Assembly (NCBI GenBank): GCA_035301545.1 | Contig: DATGUA010000004.1 | Location: forward strand, 13,895-77,894 | Reading direction: 5' to 3' | DNA length: 64,000 bases | Source: DATGUA01 sp035301545 | GTDB taxonomy: Bacteria; Bacillota; Clostridia; Tissierellales; Tissierellaceae | Part shown: positions 26,312 to 34,761 of the stretch, one piece after another | How positions within the stretch are numbered: position 1 is the first letter of the stretch | Layout of the letters: every line of letters starts with the position of its first letter | Notes under the pieces: generated by a model | Seen by the model: only the letters and a program-made list of their open reading frames with translations | What the model was told of the DNA's origin: nothing | Databases searched by the model: none | Made by a program: the position numbers and the translations under genes

Positions 26312-26905
26312 TTATTCTTTTATATAGATATTTATATTTTTTGGATCTACTTCTAATACTTGGCTTAAATGATCTTTTAATTGAGAAAAGTTCTTTTCAC
26401 TTTCATTTTGGTTTTTAAAATCTTTAAAATTGATTGTGTCAACCCCAATATTAATATTATTTTCTTTATTTTCACTAAGTACAATATCTAGAGTCTCAAT
26501 ATATCCATAATTTTCTTCAGAATAATCAACTTTAATGTTTATATCATAAACCCTGTAATTATCAGATTCTTGAATGGTTTTAGAGATCTCTTCTGTTATT
26601 TTTTCTTTATATACTTCATCAATCTGCTTTTGTTGTTTATCTAGTATATTATTATTTAGGTTGTCAATATTAGTAGTAGAGACAGTGTCATTTAGATTAT
26701 TTAACACCCCTTTGTCTAGATTAAAATTAACTTTACTTATATTAATAAATGGGTTTATAACTGTAAATATTATTAATAATCCTATTACAAAGTTAATGTG
26801 TTTTTTAATACTGCTTTTTGGCATAATCAAATCAATTAAAGAAATAATAGAAAACAATATTACTAAATCTTTTAACCAAGAGTATATAAAATTACTAATT
26901 TTCAT
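26312..26905 (-). CDS. spoIIIAF: Stage III sporulation protein AF
   Basis: Membrane protein of the SpoIIIA complex. Two N-terminal helices (about 8-27 and 34-55; KKHINFVIGLLIIFTVINPFI is the recognisable second one) precede a soluble domain that ends in the short conserved VLEVDPKNINI. 197 residues, close to the Bacillus length. It lies eight bases after spoIIIAE. Confidence 0.9.
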   Translation of the reverse strand: MKISNFIYSWLKDLVILFSIISLIDLIMPKSSIKKHINFVIGLLIIFTVINPFINISKVNFNLDKGVLNNLNDTVSTTNIDNLNNNILDKQQKQIDEVYKEKITEEISKTIQESDNYRVYDINIKVDYSEENYGYIETLDIVLSENKENNINIGVDTINFKDFKNQNESEKNFSQLKDHLSQVLEVDPKNINIYIKE

Positions 26906-26913
26906 AATAACAC

Positions 26914-28083
26914 CTACCTCAACATTAAAAGGTTATTACTTGTATCAACAACTACTGTTATCGTTATAAAAAACATAATTCCAATTGCAACCATGCTAAT
27001 GAGGATTAATAATAAGGTTTTAGAAGTATTTCCAAAAAATTCAACTATATTTTTTGATGCAATAGGTTCAATTATTGCTGCTGTTATAGAATATATAAGT
27101 AATAATACAGTAATCTTGATTAATGGAATAAGTATAATCATTACTAATATTATTAATCCAACTATTCCAATTCCATTCTTAAGTATGGCAGATGATCCAA
27201 TAACAGCATCTATAGAATCAGATAAAAATCCTCCTACTATAGGTAAGAAACTATCAATAGCAAATTTTGCAGTTCGAATAGTTAATCCATCCATTTTTGT
27301 TGATAAGCCATATATTGTTAATATTCCTATAAAAATTGTAAATACTGCTGAAATAATAAATATTATTATTTTACGACCTAATTCAGATAATTTGCTTAAT
27401 TCAGTCCTGTTAGATAAATTAGATAATATATTTAAGATAAAAGAAAAATAAATTAACGGAAATATTATATTTTTAATAATTGTTCCCATAATATTAACGC
27501 TTCCTAGTATTATTGGATGAAATATCATTCGACTACTAGGTCCACCTGTTAAAACCATCAAAGTTAACAATATTGGTAATAAGATCTGCATAAAATTAAT
27601 CATTCTATTTACCGATAATTGGGTTGTTTTCATTATCTGAGAAAAATTTGTGATTATTAATATTGCGATAGTCATATATGCAAAATAATTAGCAAACTGA
27701 CTAATAGATGATTCTTCAAAGCTATTTTGTAAATTGGTTAAAATAGCTGACATTATAGTTATAATTAAAACTTTGGATAACAGTGTTAAAGATATAGATA
27801 GCTCATTTATAAATATTTTTTTTATACTTTTCATTACATTTTTATTTTCTAGTATTTGTTCACCCCTTAATAGCTTTAAAACAATATCCTTTACATCCTT
27901 TCCTAAATATATTTCATTTTCTGCCATTAATTCTTGTAAAAGTCTATCTATTTCTTCACTATTATTTAGATCTAGTTGTTTATTAATTATTGATTCTATG
28001 ATTTGTTCCTCAGCATAAATTGAAGGACTAAATACAAGTATGAAAACCCCTATACATAATAAAATTAATAATACTTTTTTCAT
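26914..28083 (-). CDS. spoIIIAE: Stage III sporulation protein AE
   Basis: Polytopic membrane protein, 389 residues: a signal-like N-terminus (residues 1-24), a soluble stretch to about 100, then about seven membrane helices, including the segment LPILLTLMVLTGG and GLSTKMDGLTIRTAKFAIDSFLPIVGG typical of the family. ATG at 28081-28083 has AAGGATG upstream at proper distance; the ATG three codons earlier overlaps it. Required for SpoIIIA channel assembly. Confidence 0.93.
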   Translation of the reverse strand: MKKVLLILLCIGVFILVFSPSIYAEEQIIESIINKQLDLNNSEEIDRLLQELMAENEIYLGKDVKDIVLKLLRGEQILENKNVMKSIKKIFINELSISLTLLSKVLIITIMSAILTNLQNSFEESSISQFANYFAYMTIAILIITNFSQIMKTTQLSVNRMINFMQILLPILLTLMVLTGGPSSRMIFHPIILGSVNIMGTIIKNIIFPLIYFSFILNILSNLSNRTELSKLSELGRKIIIFIISAVFTIFIGILTIYGLSTKMDGLTIRTAKFAIDSFLPIVGGFLSDSIDAVIGSSAILKNGIGIVGLIILVMIILIPLIKITVLLLIYSITAAIIEPIASKNIVEFFGNTSKTLLLILISMVAIGIMFFITITVVVDTSNNLLMLR

Positions 28084-28094
28084 TTTACTCATCC

Positions 28095-28481
28095 TTATGG
28101 TAAGATTTGTGTAATTAGATCTACTAAAGCTAGGAGTATAGGCATAGCTAGTATCATAATTATTATTTTACCTGCTAATTCTATTTTCATTGCTATAGAA
28201 TTTTCTCCGGCATCTCTGCATATTTGTGAGCTAAATTCTACTATATATGCAGTTCCTATTATTTTTAAAATGACAGTAAAGAAAGTTATTTCTATATTAG
28301 CTTTAATTGTTAAATCTCTTAACACATCTATAACATATACTAGATGTTTCAATATTATGGAAAATATTATTACTCCTGTAATTATAGAAATGTATATAGT
28401 AAATTCTGGTCTAGAATTTTTTAATAGGATAATCAGAGTTGTAGCTATTATTCCTAAGCTTGCAATTTGGAATATTTCCAT
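28095..28481 (-). CDS. spoIIIAD: Stage III sporulation protein AD
   Basis: Small polytopic membrane protein of 128 residues with about four helices and the family block IGTAYIVEFSSQICRDAGENSIAMKIELAGK. ATG at 28479-28481 is used because GAGG lies eight bases upstream; a GTG three codons earlier is too close to that site. Confidence 0.93.
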   Translation of the reverse strand: MEIFQIASLGIIATTLIILLKNSRPEFTIYISIITGVIIFSIILKHLVYVIDVLRDLTIKANIEITFFTVILKIIGTAYIVEFSSQICRDAGENSIAMKIELAGKIIIMILAMPILLALVDLITQILP

Positions 28482-28491
28482 TTCTTTCACC

Positions 28492-28689
28492 TCAATATAA
28501 TTTAAATAAGGTCCTTATATTATCAAATAATTGACTTACCAGATTTATTACTACCCCCAATACTATAATTACTCCTACCAAAGTTATTAAATAAGCATAT
28601 TCTTCTTTGCCTGATTTATCTAAAACTATGTTAAGTATGGCTGTCACCATTCCTATTCCTGCAATTTTAAATATTAAATCAACTTCCAT
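28492..28689 (-). CDS. spoIIIAC: Stage III sporulation protein AC
   Basis: 65-residue membrane protein with two helices; KIAGIGMVTAILNIVLDKSGKEEYAYL and the GVIIVLGVVINLVSQLF helix are the family hallmarks. The ATG at 28687-28689 sits six bases after GGAGAG; the ATG two codons earlier touches the site. Confidence 0.92.
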   Translation of the reverse strand: MEVDLIFKIAGIGMVTAILNIVLDKSGKEEYAYLITLVGVIIVLGVVINLVSQLFDNIRTLFKLY

Positions 28690-28700
28690 ATACATCTCTC

Positions 28701-29225
28701 CTATACCAATATAATGATAATACCTACTCCCATAACCACACCTAAGGAACGATAGAGTTTTTCATTTTTTTCTTTTTCTAAATTAGCTTGTACTGCTAAT
28801 TCGTTGATTTGTTCCTTGATAAAATTGAAATTCTTTTCTTGGTCTAATCTATTAGTTTTGCCTAATATTTTTCCTAAAAACAATATAGTTTCTATATCTT
28901 CTTGTTCGAAAGAATAATTATTTTTTAACTGTATTTCTAAAGATAAAAAACTGTCATAAATATCTCCTCTTTTTTCATTTAAGAGGTCTTGATTTATATC
29001 ATAGAATATTTGTGCAATATCACCTTTACCCTTCGAATACACGTTATTTAAAGCTTCTGGCAAAGGAGTATTCCCTGCTAAAATTTCAGTTTCTAATATT
29101 CTTATACAGTATTCTAGATCCATAATATTTTTAGCTCTTTTGCTAAATGTATTAGCATATAGAAACCCTATAACAGACGAACTTAATAGTATAATTGTAT
29201 AAAATATAATTGTTAATATACTCAT
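28701..29225 (-). CDS. spoIIIAB: Stage III sporulation protein AB
   Basis: 174 residues with a membrane helix at each end (1-22 and about 155-174) and a helical core recalling type II secretion GspF-like proteins (LEYCIRILETEILAGNTPLPEAL). ATG 29223-29225 follows the spoIIIAA stop directly, so translation is coupled. Confidence 0.92.
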   Translation of the reverse strand: MSILTIIFYTIILLSSSVIGFLYANTFSKRAKNIMDLEYCIRILETEILAGNTPLPEALNNVYSKGKGDIAQIFYDINQDLLNEKRGDIYDSFLSLEIQLKNNYSFEQEDIETILFLGKILGKTNRLDQEKNFNFIKEQINELAVQANLEKEKNEKLYRSLGVVMGVGIIIILV

Positions 29226-30206
29226 TTAATGTTTGTCCTTTTTTATAATATTTATAAAGGATTGGCCATCAATAATTGATTTAATAGTTCCTACACCTTT
29301 AGATCGATCTAATATAATAAATCGTTCAAAAATTCTATCTTTAATTAAACTATGGATATTTCGTCTGTCTTTAATATCTTTTAAGCCATCTCCGTGTATA
29401 GTTGTTATAAATTTAATTCCAGCTCTAAGTCCTTCAGATATAGCTTGTATATCATCGATGCCTCCTATTTCATCTACCGCAATAATATCAGGAGACATAG
29501 ATCTGATTAACATCATTATGCCATGAGATTTCAAACATCCATCTAAGATATCAGTTCTTATCCCTACATCTTTTTGGGCTATTCCTTGATACATTCCGGC
29601 AATCTCAGATCTTTCATCTACTAGACTAACTTTTAATCCTGCTTGACTGCCAAATCCATTACTTAAATTTCTAATGATATCCCTAAGTAACGTAGTTTTC
29701 CCACATTGTGGTGGTGATATTATCATCGTATTATAAAATTCTTTATTATCATCAAAAAAATATGGAATTATAGAATCTGAAATTCCTTTTTTTTCTCTAG
29801 CAATTCTAATATTAAGTGAAGATAAGTTTTTAATACTCTCTATCCCGTCTTGGCCATAGATTATTTCTCCACCTATACCTACTCTATGTCCACCAGAAAT
29901 TGTGATAAACCCTTTTCTTATTTCTTCTGAAAATGCATATAAAGAATGATTTGTTAATAATTGAAATGTATGACCAAGTTGCTTATCATTTATCATATAA
30001 ACATTTCTAGGCTCTTTAGTAACCTTTCCAGTCTTACATAAAAAATAGTCTTGGCCTTGAAGATAGATATTTAAAGGTTTCCCATTTCTAATCCTTATTT
30101 CTTCAATTTGCTCCTTATAATTTTCAGGAATATTTGAAAGGAGAATTTTTAAATCAGAGCTAAGATATTTAATTACATTATTAAAAGTATTTATTTCTTT
30201 CAACAT
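29226..30206 (-). CDS. spoIIIAA: Stage III sporulation protein AA, ATPase
   Basis: Cytoplasmic ATPase of the SpoIIIA complex, related to secretion ATPases. The 326 residues have the Walker A variant PPQCGKTTLLRDIIR, the Walker B region DIIAVDEIGG, and the ITTIHG segment. First gene of spoIIIAA-AH; ATG at 30204-30206 follows GGAGGGAC. A sigma-E promoter candidate lies at 30229-30256. Confidence 0.95.
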   Translation of the reverse strand: MLKEINTFNNVIKYLSSDLKILLSNIPENYKEQIEEIRIRNGKPLNIYLQGQDYFLCKTGKVTKEPRNVYMINDKQLGHTFQLLTNHSLYAFSEEIRKGFITISGGHRVGIGGEIIYGQDGIESIKNLSSLNIRIAREKKGISDSIIPYFFDDNKEFYNTMIISPPQCGKTTLLRDIIRNLSNGFGSQAGLKVSLVDERSEIAGMYQGIAQKDVGIRTDILDGCLKSHGIMMLIRSMSPDIIAVDEIGGIDDIQAISEGLRAGIKFITTIHGDGLKDIKDRRNIHSLIKDRIFERFIILDRSKGVGTIKSIIDGQSFINIIKKDKH

Positions 30207-30228
30207 AACATGTCCCTCCTTTATATAA

Positions 30229-30256
30229 ATCTTATGATGCTATATAAAAAATATGC
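30229..30256 (-). promoter_or_regulatory. Candidate sigma-E promoter of the spoIIIA operon
   Basis: Minus strand GCATATT (30250-30256) is a perfect sigma-E -35; 13 bases later CATAAGAT (30229-30236) resembles the -10 CATACAnT with two differences. The spoIIIA operon is sigma-E dependent in Bacillus and no good sigma-A promoter is seen here. Confidence 0.6.
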
Positions 30257-30267
30257 CTTAAAAATAA

Positions 30268-30311
30268 AAAAAGGAAAGTTTCAAGTTATATAACTTGAAA
30301 CTTTCCTTTTT
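30268..30311 (-). terminator. Intrinsic terminator of efp
   Basis: 22-bp perfect arms centred between 30289 and 30290 and a run of T on the minus strand. It isolates the spoIIIA operon from efp. Confidence 0.92.
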
Positions 30312-30348
30312 GCCTATGATATATTTATTTTTCATATCATTTGACATA

Positions 30349-30906
30349 TTAAATTCTTGACATATATTCCCCAGTTCTAGTATCAATTTTAATAATATCT
30401 CCATTATCTACAAATAGAGGAACATTTAAAGTAAGTCCTGTTGATACCGTAGCTGGTTTAGTAGCACCTGAGGTAGTATCACCTTTTATACCAGGTTCAG
30501 TAGATGTAATCTCTAATTCTACGAAATTTGGAGATTCTACTTCAAAAATTCTACCTTCATAAAATCTAACAGTAGCATTATCTCCTTCCTCTAAATACTG
30601 AATAGCATCATGAGCAATTTTATTATCTATAGGTAATTGTTCATAAGTATCTGGATCCATAAAATAATATAATGAATCATCTGCATATAAATATTGCATT
30701 TCACGTGTTTCTATATGAGCTCTTTTAAATTTTTCTGTTGAGTTAAATGTTTCATCTTTTATTATTCCAGTAAGTACACTTTTGATCTTCGTTCTTACAA
30801 AAGCTCCACCCCTACCAGTCTTTACATGTTGAAATTCAAGTATTTGATATACATCTCCATCTTTTTCAAAAGTTATTCCTCTTCGAAATTCTCCAGCTGA
30901 AATCAT
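30349..30906 (-). CDS. efp: Elongation factor P
   Basis: Relieves ribosome stalling at polyproline. 185 residues in three beta-barrel domains; the tip loop KTGRGGAF carries the lysine (about residue 32) that may be modified, and the C-terminal OB domain has GATKPATVSTGLTLNVPLFV. ATG 30904-30906 behind GGAGGTG; a longer upstream frame lacks a ribosome site. No modification enzyme gene is nearby. Confidence 0.96.
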   Translation of the reverse strand: MISAGEFRRGITFEKDGDVYQILEFQHVKTGRGGAFVRTKIKSVLTGIIKDETFNSTEKFKRAHIETREMQYLYADDSLYYFMDPDTYEQLPIDNKIAHDAIQYLEEGDNATVRFYEGRIFEVESPNFVELEITSTEPGIKGDTTSGATKPATVSTGLTLNVPLFVDNGDIIKIDTRTGEYMSRI

Positions 30907-30986
30907 AAGTTCACCTCCATTTATATAAATTACAGATTTCATACAATTTTAATACATAAATAGTATATCAATATCTAGAATTGACT

Positions 30987-31019
30987 ACAAGTAAAATATA
31001 TGTGGATATATTTACTTGT
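30987..31019 (-). terminator. Hairpin at the end of the type IV pilus operon
   Basis: About 14-bp arms ACAAGTAAA.../...TTTACTTGT with one bulge, just after the stop of the last pilus gene at 31021. There is no long T-run, so strength is uncertain. Confidence 0.55.
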
Positions 31020-31020
31020 A

Positions 31021-32013
31021 TTAATATTTTTTAATTAGTTCTGGATAAAGATTCATAAAACCAGGCAATTCTATACCATAATAATATATATAGTTTTTGT
31101 TATATGATAAATTCAGCTGAGGAAATTTATTAATATATCCTTTATGTATTATAATTCCTTCAACATTGAGATCTACATCTTTATTTATTATGAATTCTCC
31201 GTCTTGTACTATTAATATTCCTTTAAAATCCAAATCCTGATTAACTACAAAATTACCTTCTATAAATATAATTCCTGATAGATTGATTTTCTTGTCATTA
31301 ATATGATCTTCTTCACCTATTATTAATTCTAAGTTTTTATTTTTATCCTTTTCAATAAACAGGAAATTATGCTTAGTATTTAATTTTTTATCATTAAAAT
31401 TAGTTATTAGTTCATTATTATTGGAGCGAGTTATAGTAAGAGAATCATCTTTTAAAAATATACTAGCAAATTTTGAACTTAAATCTTTTCTGTAATCCTT
31501 CATTTCATTTTTTATTGAATCTAGTAAAAAGTCAAAACTTTCAATCTCTTCAGCTTCTAATTGAGAATAATTTATATAGGGATTTCCTAATTCAAAAAGA
31601 TCATTTATTATAGGTCCAGAGCAAGAAATATTACTTGAAACATTTTGGTAAAGAATTTCTGTTTTAATATTTAGATATTTTCTATTGTTGATATCATCAA
31701 ATTTTATATTTATATATTGTCCTTTAATATCTTTAAATAGATCTTCATTAAGTTTTACTTTATACATATCTTTTTTGAAGTTATCTTTACATTCTTTTTT
31801 CAAGTATGGGTAGATATATTTTTTAATATAGTAAGGATTGTATATTAATCTATTTAAAATACTTTCGCTCAAAGTATTTAATTGTAAAGTTTTAGTTTCT
31901 GATGATGAAATAGATAACATACTAATATTATTGTAGGTTATAGATATACCAAATATAAGAATAATACTCATAATTTGTAAGATTATTATAGATATAAATC
32001 CAGTTCTTTTCAT
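31021..32013 (-). CDS. PilX-like pilus assembly protein with predicted beta-solenoid tail
   Basis: A 330-residue membrane-anchored protein, last in the pilus operon. The N-terminus KRTGFISIIILQIMSIILIFG resembles a PilX-type prepilin but lacks the Glu at +5. The middle is helical and charged. From about 225 the sequence becomes a series of short beta repeats (GIIFIEGNFVVNQDLDFKG, ILIVQDGEFIINKDVD, VEGIIIHKG), like the polymer-forming or beta-solenoid tails of bactofilin-type proteins. It may be a minor tip pilin or an assembly protein; I do not recognise a named family over the full length. Confidence 0.65.
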   Translation of the reverse strand: MKRTGFISIIILQIMSIILIFGISITYNNISMLSISSSETKTLQLNTLSESILNRLIYNPYYIKKYIYPYLKKECKDNFKKDMYKVKLNEDLFKDIKGQYINIKFDDINNRKYLNIKTEILYQNVSSNISCSGPIINDLFELGNPYINYSQLEAEEIESFDFLLDSIKNEMKDYRKDLSSKFASIFLKDDSLTITRSNNNELITNFNDKKLNTKHNFLFIEKDKNKNLELIIGEEDHINDKKINLSGIIFIEGNFVVNQDLDFKGILIVQDGEFIINKDVDLNVEGIIIHKGYINKFPQLNLSYNKNYIYYYGIELPGFMNLYPELIKKY

Positions 32014-32026
32014 AATTTTATCCTTT

Positions 32027-32575
32027 CTAAAACTCTATATCAGGTCTTAATAAAATGGTAGATTTGAAGTTAAGGGAGCTTGTTTGATTATTCACCATAT
32101 TTATCTTTAAATGTAATATTTTATTTTTTAAGTCTATATTTGTACCTGTAAAAGAACTTAAATTAGTACATATTTGATTAAATCCTTTAAAATTAACTGA
32201 ATTGGGATAAATATACTTATCTACCTCACAAGCTATCCTTACTAAGTTATTATTTTCTATATAATAAGTTATAAATTTCAATTTATTTTTATTTCGTACC
32301 ATTAATACAAAACCAATATTAGTTGGAAAATCTTTATTTAAATCTGAGAATTTCGATGATGATATTATTTTATCAGAAATTAGTATTTCATTTTTTATAT
32401 ACTCTAATCCATATTGTCCATTTAAAAAGATATCATTATTCTCTTCAGAAATTTTTACAGAACTATCAACAAATGTAAAAATAGAAAATATAGTTAGTAT
32501 TAGCATAGAGATCAATGTAATTCCCAATATAAACTCAATTAAAGTAAATCCATTCTTATTTTGGAATTGTACCAT
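32027..32575 (-). CDS. Minor prepilin, PilW-like
   Basis: 182-residue type IV prepilin. The class III signal NKNGFTLIEFILGITLISMLIL has the Gly|Phe cleavage site and Glu at +5, followed by a hydrophobic helix and a beta-rich globular part. ATG at 32573-32575 has GGAG four bases upstream and lies inside the previous gene (20-nt overlap). A minor pilin role is inferred from the operon. Confidence 0.8.
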   Translation of the reverse strand: MVQFQNKNGFTLIEFILGITLISMLILTIFSIFTFVDSSVKISEENNDIFLNGQYGLEYIKNEILISDKIISSSKFSDLNKDFPTNIGFVLMVRNKNKLKFITYYIENNNLVRIACEVDKYIYPNSVNFKGFNQICTNLSSFTGTNIDLKNKILHLKINMVNNQTSSLNFKSTILLRPDIEF

Positions 32576-32939
32576 AAATCTCCACATTTTCTATTACTCC
32601 TTCTGTTATTATAGGTTTAATAACTACTTTAAGGTTCCATAGATATTCTTCATTTTCCAAGTTAATTAATTTGCATTTGTATTTTTTAATGTATTCTGGA
32701 TCTAAATCAGTAAATTCTATTTCATCTTTTAGTTGCTCTAAGAGTTTAGATGAATATTTATCTTTAGATTTTAATCTCTCGAATATATATTCTCCTAAAT
32801 AATTCATTTCTTTTCTTGATTCTATAGTTTTCACAGTCATAATGTTATTATTAAATAGAGGTAATATAAATGTTATAGTTAAACCCATTAAAAATATTGA
32901 AATTATAATTTCCCAAAATACAAATCCATTTTTATTCAT
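32556..32939 (-). CDS. Minor prepilin, PilV/GspI-like
   Basis: 127-residue prepilin with signal NKNGFVFWEIIISIFLMG (Gly|Phe cleavage, Glu at +5) and a small C-terminal domain. ATG follows AGGAGCAATAAT. It overlaps the next gene by 20 nt, indicating coupled translation of the minor pilins. Confidence 0.75.
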   Translation of the reverse strand: MNKNGFVFWEIIISIFLMGLTITFILPLFNNNIMTVKTIESRKEMNYLGEYIFERLKSKDKYSSKLLEQLKDEIEFTDLDPEYIKKYKCKLINLENEEYLWNLKVVIKPIITEGVIENVEIYGTIPK

Positions 32940-32949
32940 ATTATTGCTC

Positions 32950-33393
32950 CTATTTAGAATTTTTTGTATCGAGGTTGATTCTACCTGTTACAGGACTAAC
33001 ACTTACTTTATATTTTTTATTTTTGCGATTTCTTAGATATAATGTTCCACTATCTTTTGTAGTCCCATTATACATAAATGTAAATGATGTAACATTATTT
33101 AAATCATCAATTCTAATCCCAGATGCAAATTTTGTAGTTATTCTTTTGTGAATATTATTTTCAGGGCGGACACTATAGCTATTTTGAGAAACATTAAACT
33201 GAACTGTATAATTTTTAGATTCCATTATTGCCCTATTTCTTGTAAACATTAAATCTCGTTTAAAATTTTCTAGTTCTCTAAGTTCTTTAATATCCATAAA
33301 ATAATTAGTTTTAGGAAGTGTTATTCCTAAAACAATAGAGATTAAAGCTATTACTAGTAAGGTTTCTATTAAAGTATAGCCTCTTTGTCTCAT
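32950..33393 (-). CDS. Minor prepilin, GspH/FimT-like
   Basis: 147-residue prepilin. The signal RQRGYTLIETLLVIALISIVLG has the Gly|Tyr cleavage site and Glu at +5; the remainder is a GspH-like beta domain (MFTRNRAIMESKNYTVQFN, VSPVTGRINL). GspH/FimT pilins usually prime the pilus tip with the other minor pilins encoded just downstream. ATG behind TTGGAGAAA. Confidence 0.82.
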   Translation of the reverse strand: MRQRGYTLIETLLVIALISIVLGITLPKTNYFMDIKELRELENFKRDLMFTRNRAIMESKNYTVQFNVSQNSYSVRPENNIHKRITTKFASGIRIDDLNNVTSFTFMYNGTTKDSGTLYLRNRKNKKYKVSVSPVTGRINLDTKNSK

Positions 33394-33426
33394 ATTAATT
33401 TCTCCAATCAGATTTAAATTTATCTA

Positions 33427-33478
33427 AATATTTTGATTTCAAATAATTGTTTATTTGTCATTTTAAAATCAAAATATT
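33427..33478 (-). promoter_or_regulatory. 13-bp inverted repeat between pilD and the minor pilin genes
   Basis: AATATTTTGATTT (33427-33439) and its perfect complement AAATCAAAATATT (33466-33478) flank 26 nt inside the 130-nt gap after pilD. There is no T-run, so it may be an mRNA processing or stability hairpin that separates the pilA-pilD part from the minor pilins. Confidence 0.4.
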
Positions 33479-33523
33479 ATATATTAAAATTTTTTAGCAT
33501 CTTGACTAAATTACATTAAAACT

Positions 33524-34285
33524 TTATAGAATAAATTTGTTATAGTACCAACTTAAAATGTTGTTTCCATATAATAGTACGATAAAAAAAGATAGGATTA
33601 TAAAAGGACCAAAAGGTATTGGATCTTTCTTAGTTTTCATTTTAAGTGATAATAAAATTACAGAAATACATGCGCCTAAAAGGAAAGATAAAAAAATATT
33701 TAATAAAATAAGTTTAATTCCTAGAATAAATCCTAATGTAGAGATTAAAGTGACATCTCCTCCACCCATACCTCCTTTAGACAATATGACTATAGCTAAA
33801 AACAAGACTCCTGATATAATAAATCCTGCTAAACCGTTTAAAAAGTTTATAGATTCATTATACATAGAATGACTTAGTATTTTATGTATAATCGTAGATA
33901 TAAATATAATACTCACTAAAACATCAGGAATAATCATATATTTTAAATCTATAAAACTTATAATAATTAGGATAGATGATATGATGCTAAAGAATAAAAA
34001 GTCCAAGGAAAATTGAAATTTATAATATAAGACACTATATATGATAGCATTTAACAATTCAATTATAGGATATTGTAGGGAAATTCTATCCCCACAATAT
34101 CTACATTGACCTAATAAGATTAAATATGAAAGTATTGGTATGTTATCATACCATCTTATGTGTACATTACATTTAGGACAGTATGAACTTGGAAAAGCAA
34201 TATTTTTTTGTATAGGTATTCTATAAATACATACATTTAAAAAAGATCCTATTATTAGTCCATATATAAATACTATTTTTATCAT
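33524..34285 (-). CDS. pilD: Prepilin peptidase / methyltransferase PilD
   Basis: A24 aspartic peptidase that cuts prepilins after Gly and methylates the new N-terminus. 253 residues, about eight membrane helices. Two CxxC pairs lie in the first cytoplasmic loop (CPKCNVHIRWYDN ... CRYCGD), the catalytic aspartates are in DLKYMIIPD and GGGDVTL. ATG behind AAGGAG. Confidence 0.94.
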   Translation of the reverse strand: MIKIVFIYGLIIGSFLNVCIYRIPIQKNIAFPSSYCPKCNVHIRWYDNIPILSYLILLGQCRYCGDRISLQYPIIELLNAIIYSVLYYKFQFSLDFLFFSIISSILIIISFIDLKYMIIPDVLVSIIFISTIIHKILSHSMYNESINFLNGLAGFIISGVLFLAIVILSKGGMGGGDVTLISTLGFILGIKLILLNIFLSFLLGACISVILLSLKMKTKKDPIPFGPFIILSFFIVLLYGNNILSWYYNKFIL

Positions 34286-34318
34286 ATTTTTTCTCCTTAG
34301 ATTGTAATATTATTCCTT

Positions 34319-34714
34319 TTACTTCATATTATCTGGATAAAGTGTTTTTTCAGAATCTTCTCCATAAGATACAGTGAATATGCCATTGCTTTTTGTATAA
34401 TTCAAATGAAAAAGTTTATGATCCTTGTGTTGAGGCTTCGTATCTTTGTCTATGAGATCTTTGTTTTCTAACTCTTTAATAGTGAGTTTAGACTTATCTT
34501 CTTCACTTAAATCACTCGCTGTAGCGTGTAATTCTGCTGCTTTAGCAATCGTTGCAGCTGATGCTTTATCTGCCGCCAAGATTGCATTATCCCTGAATCC
34601 TGTTAATTTAGGTATAGCGATTGTAGCTAAAATTCCTAGTATAGCTATGACTATAACTAGTTCTACCAAAGTAAATCCTTGTTGATTTCTTGCTTTTTTA
34701 AACTGTGTAAACAT
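34319..34714 (-). CDS. pilA: Major type IV pilin PilA
   Basis: 131-residue prepilin with signal NQQGFTLVELVIVIAILGIL and cleavage after Gly13, Glu at +5, and the ATIAIPKLTGFRDNA alpha-1 segment; a small globular part follows. ATG at 34712-34714 is seven bases from GGGGG; the ATG two codons earlier is too close. Its place between pilC and pilD and its classic alpha-1 suggest the major subunit, though the chain is short. Confidence 0.88.
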   Translation of the reverse strand: MFTQFKKARNQQGFTLVELVIVIAILGILATIAIPKLTGFRDNAILAADKASAATIAKAAELHATASDLSEEDKSKLTIKELENKDLIDKDTKPQHKDHKLFHLNYTKSNGIFTVSYGEDSEKTLYPDNMK

Positions 34715-34761
34715 TGGCATTCCCCCTAATTTTTAATTATATTAATTTTATTAAAGCTTAA

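Noticed and set aside
26993..27451. Plus-strand 152-codon ORF
   Set aside because: Antisense to spoIIIAE; composition is the mirror of membrane helices; no ribosome site.
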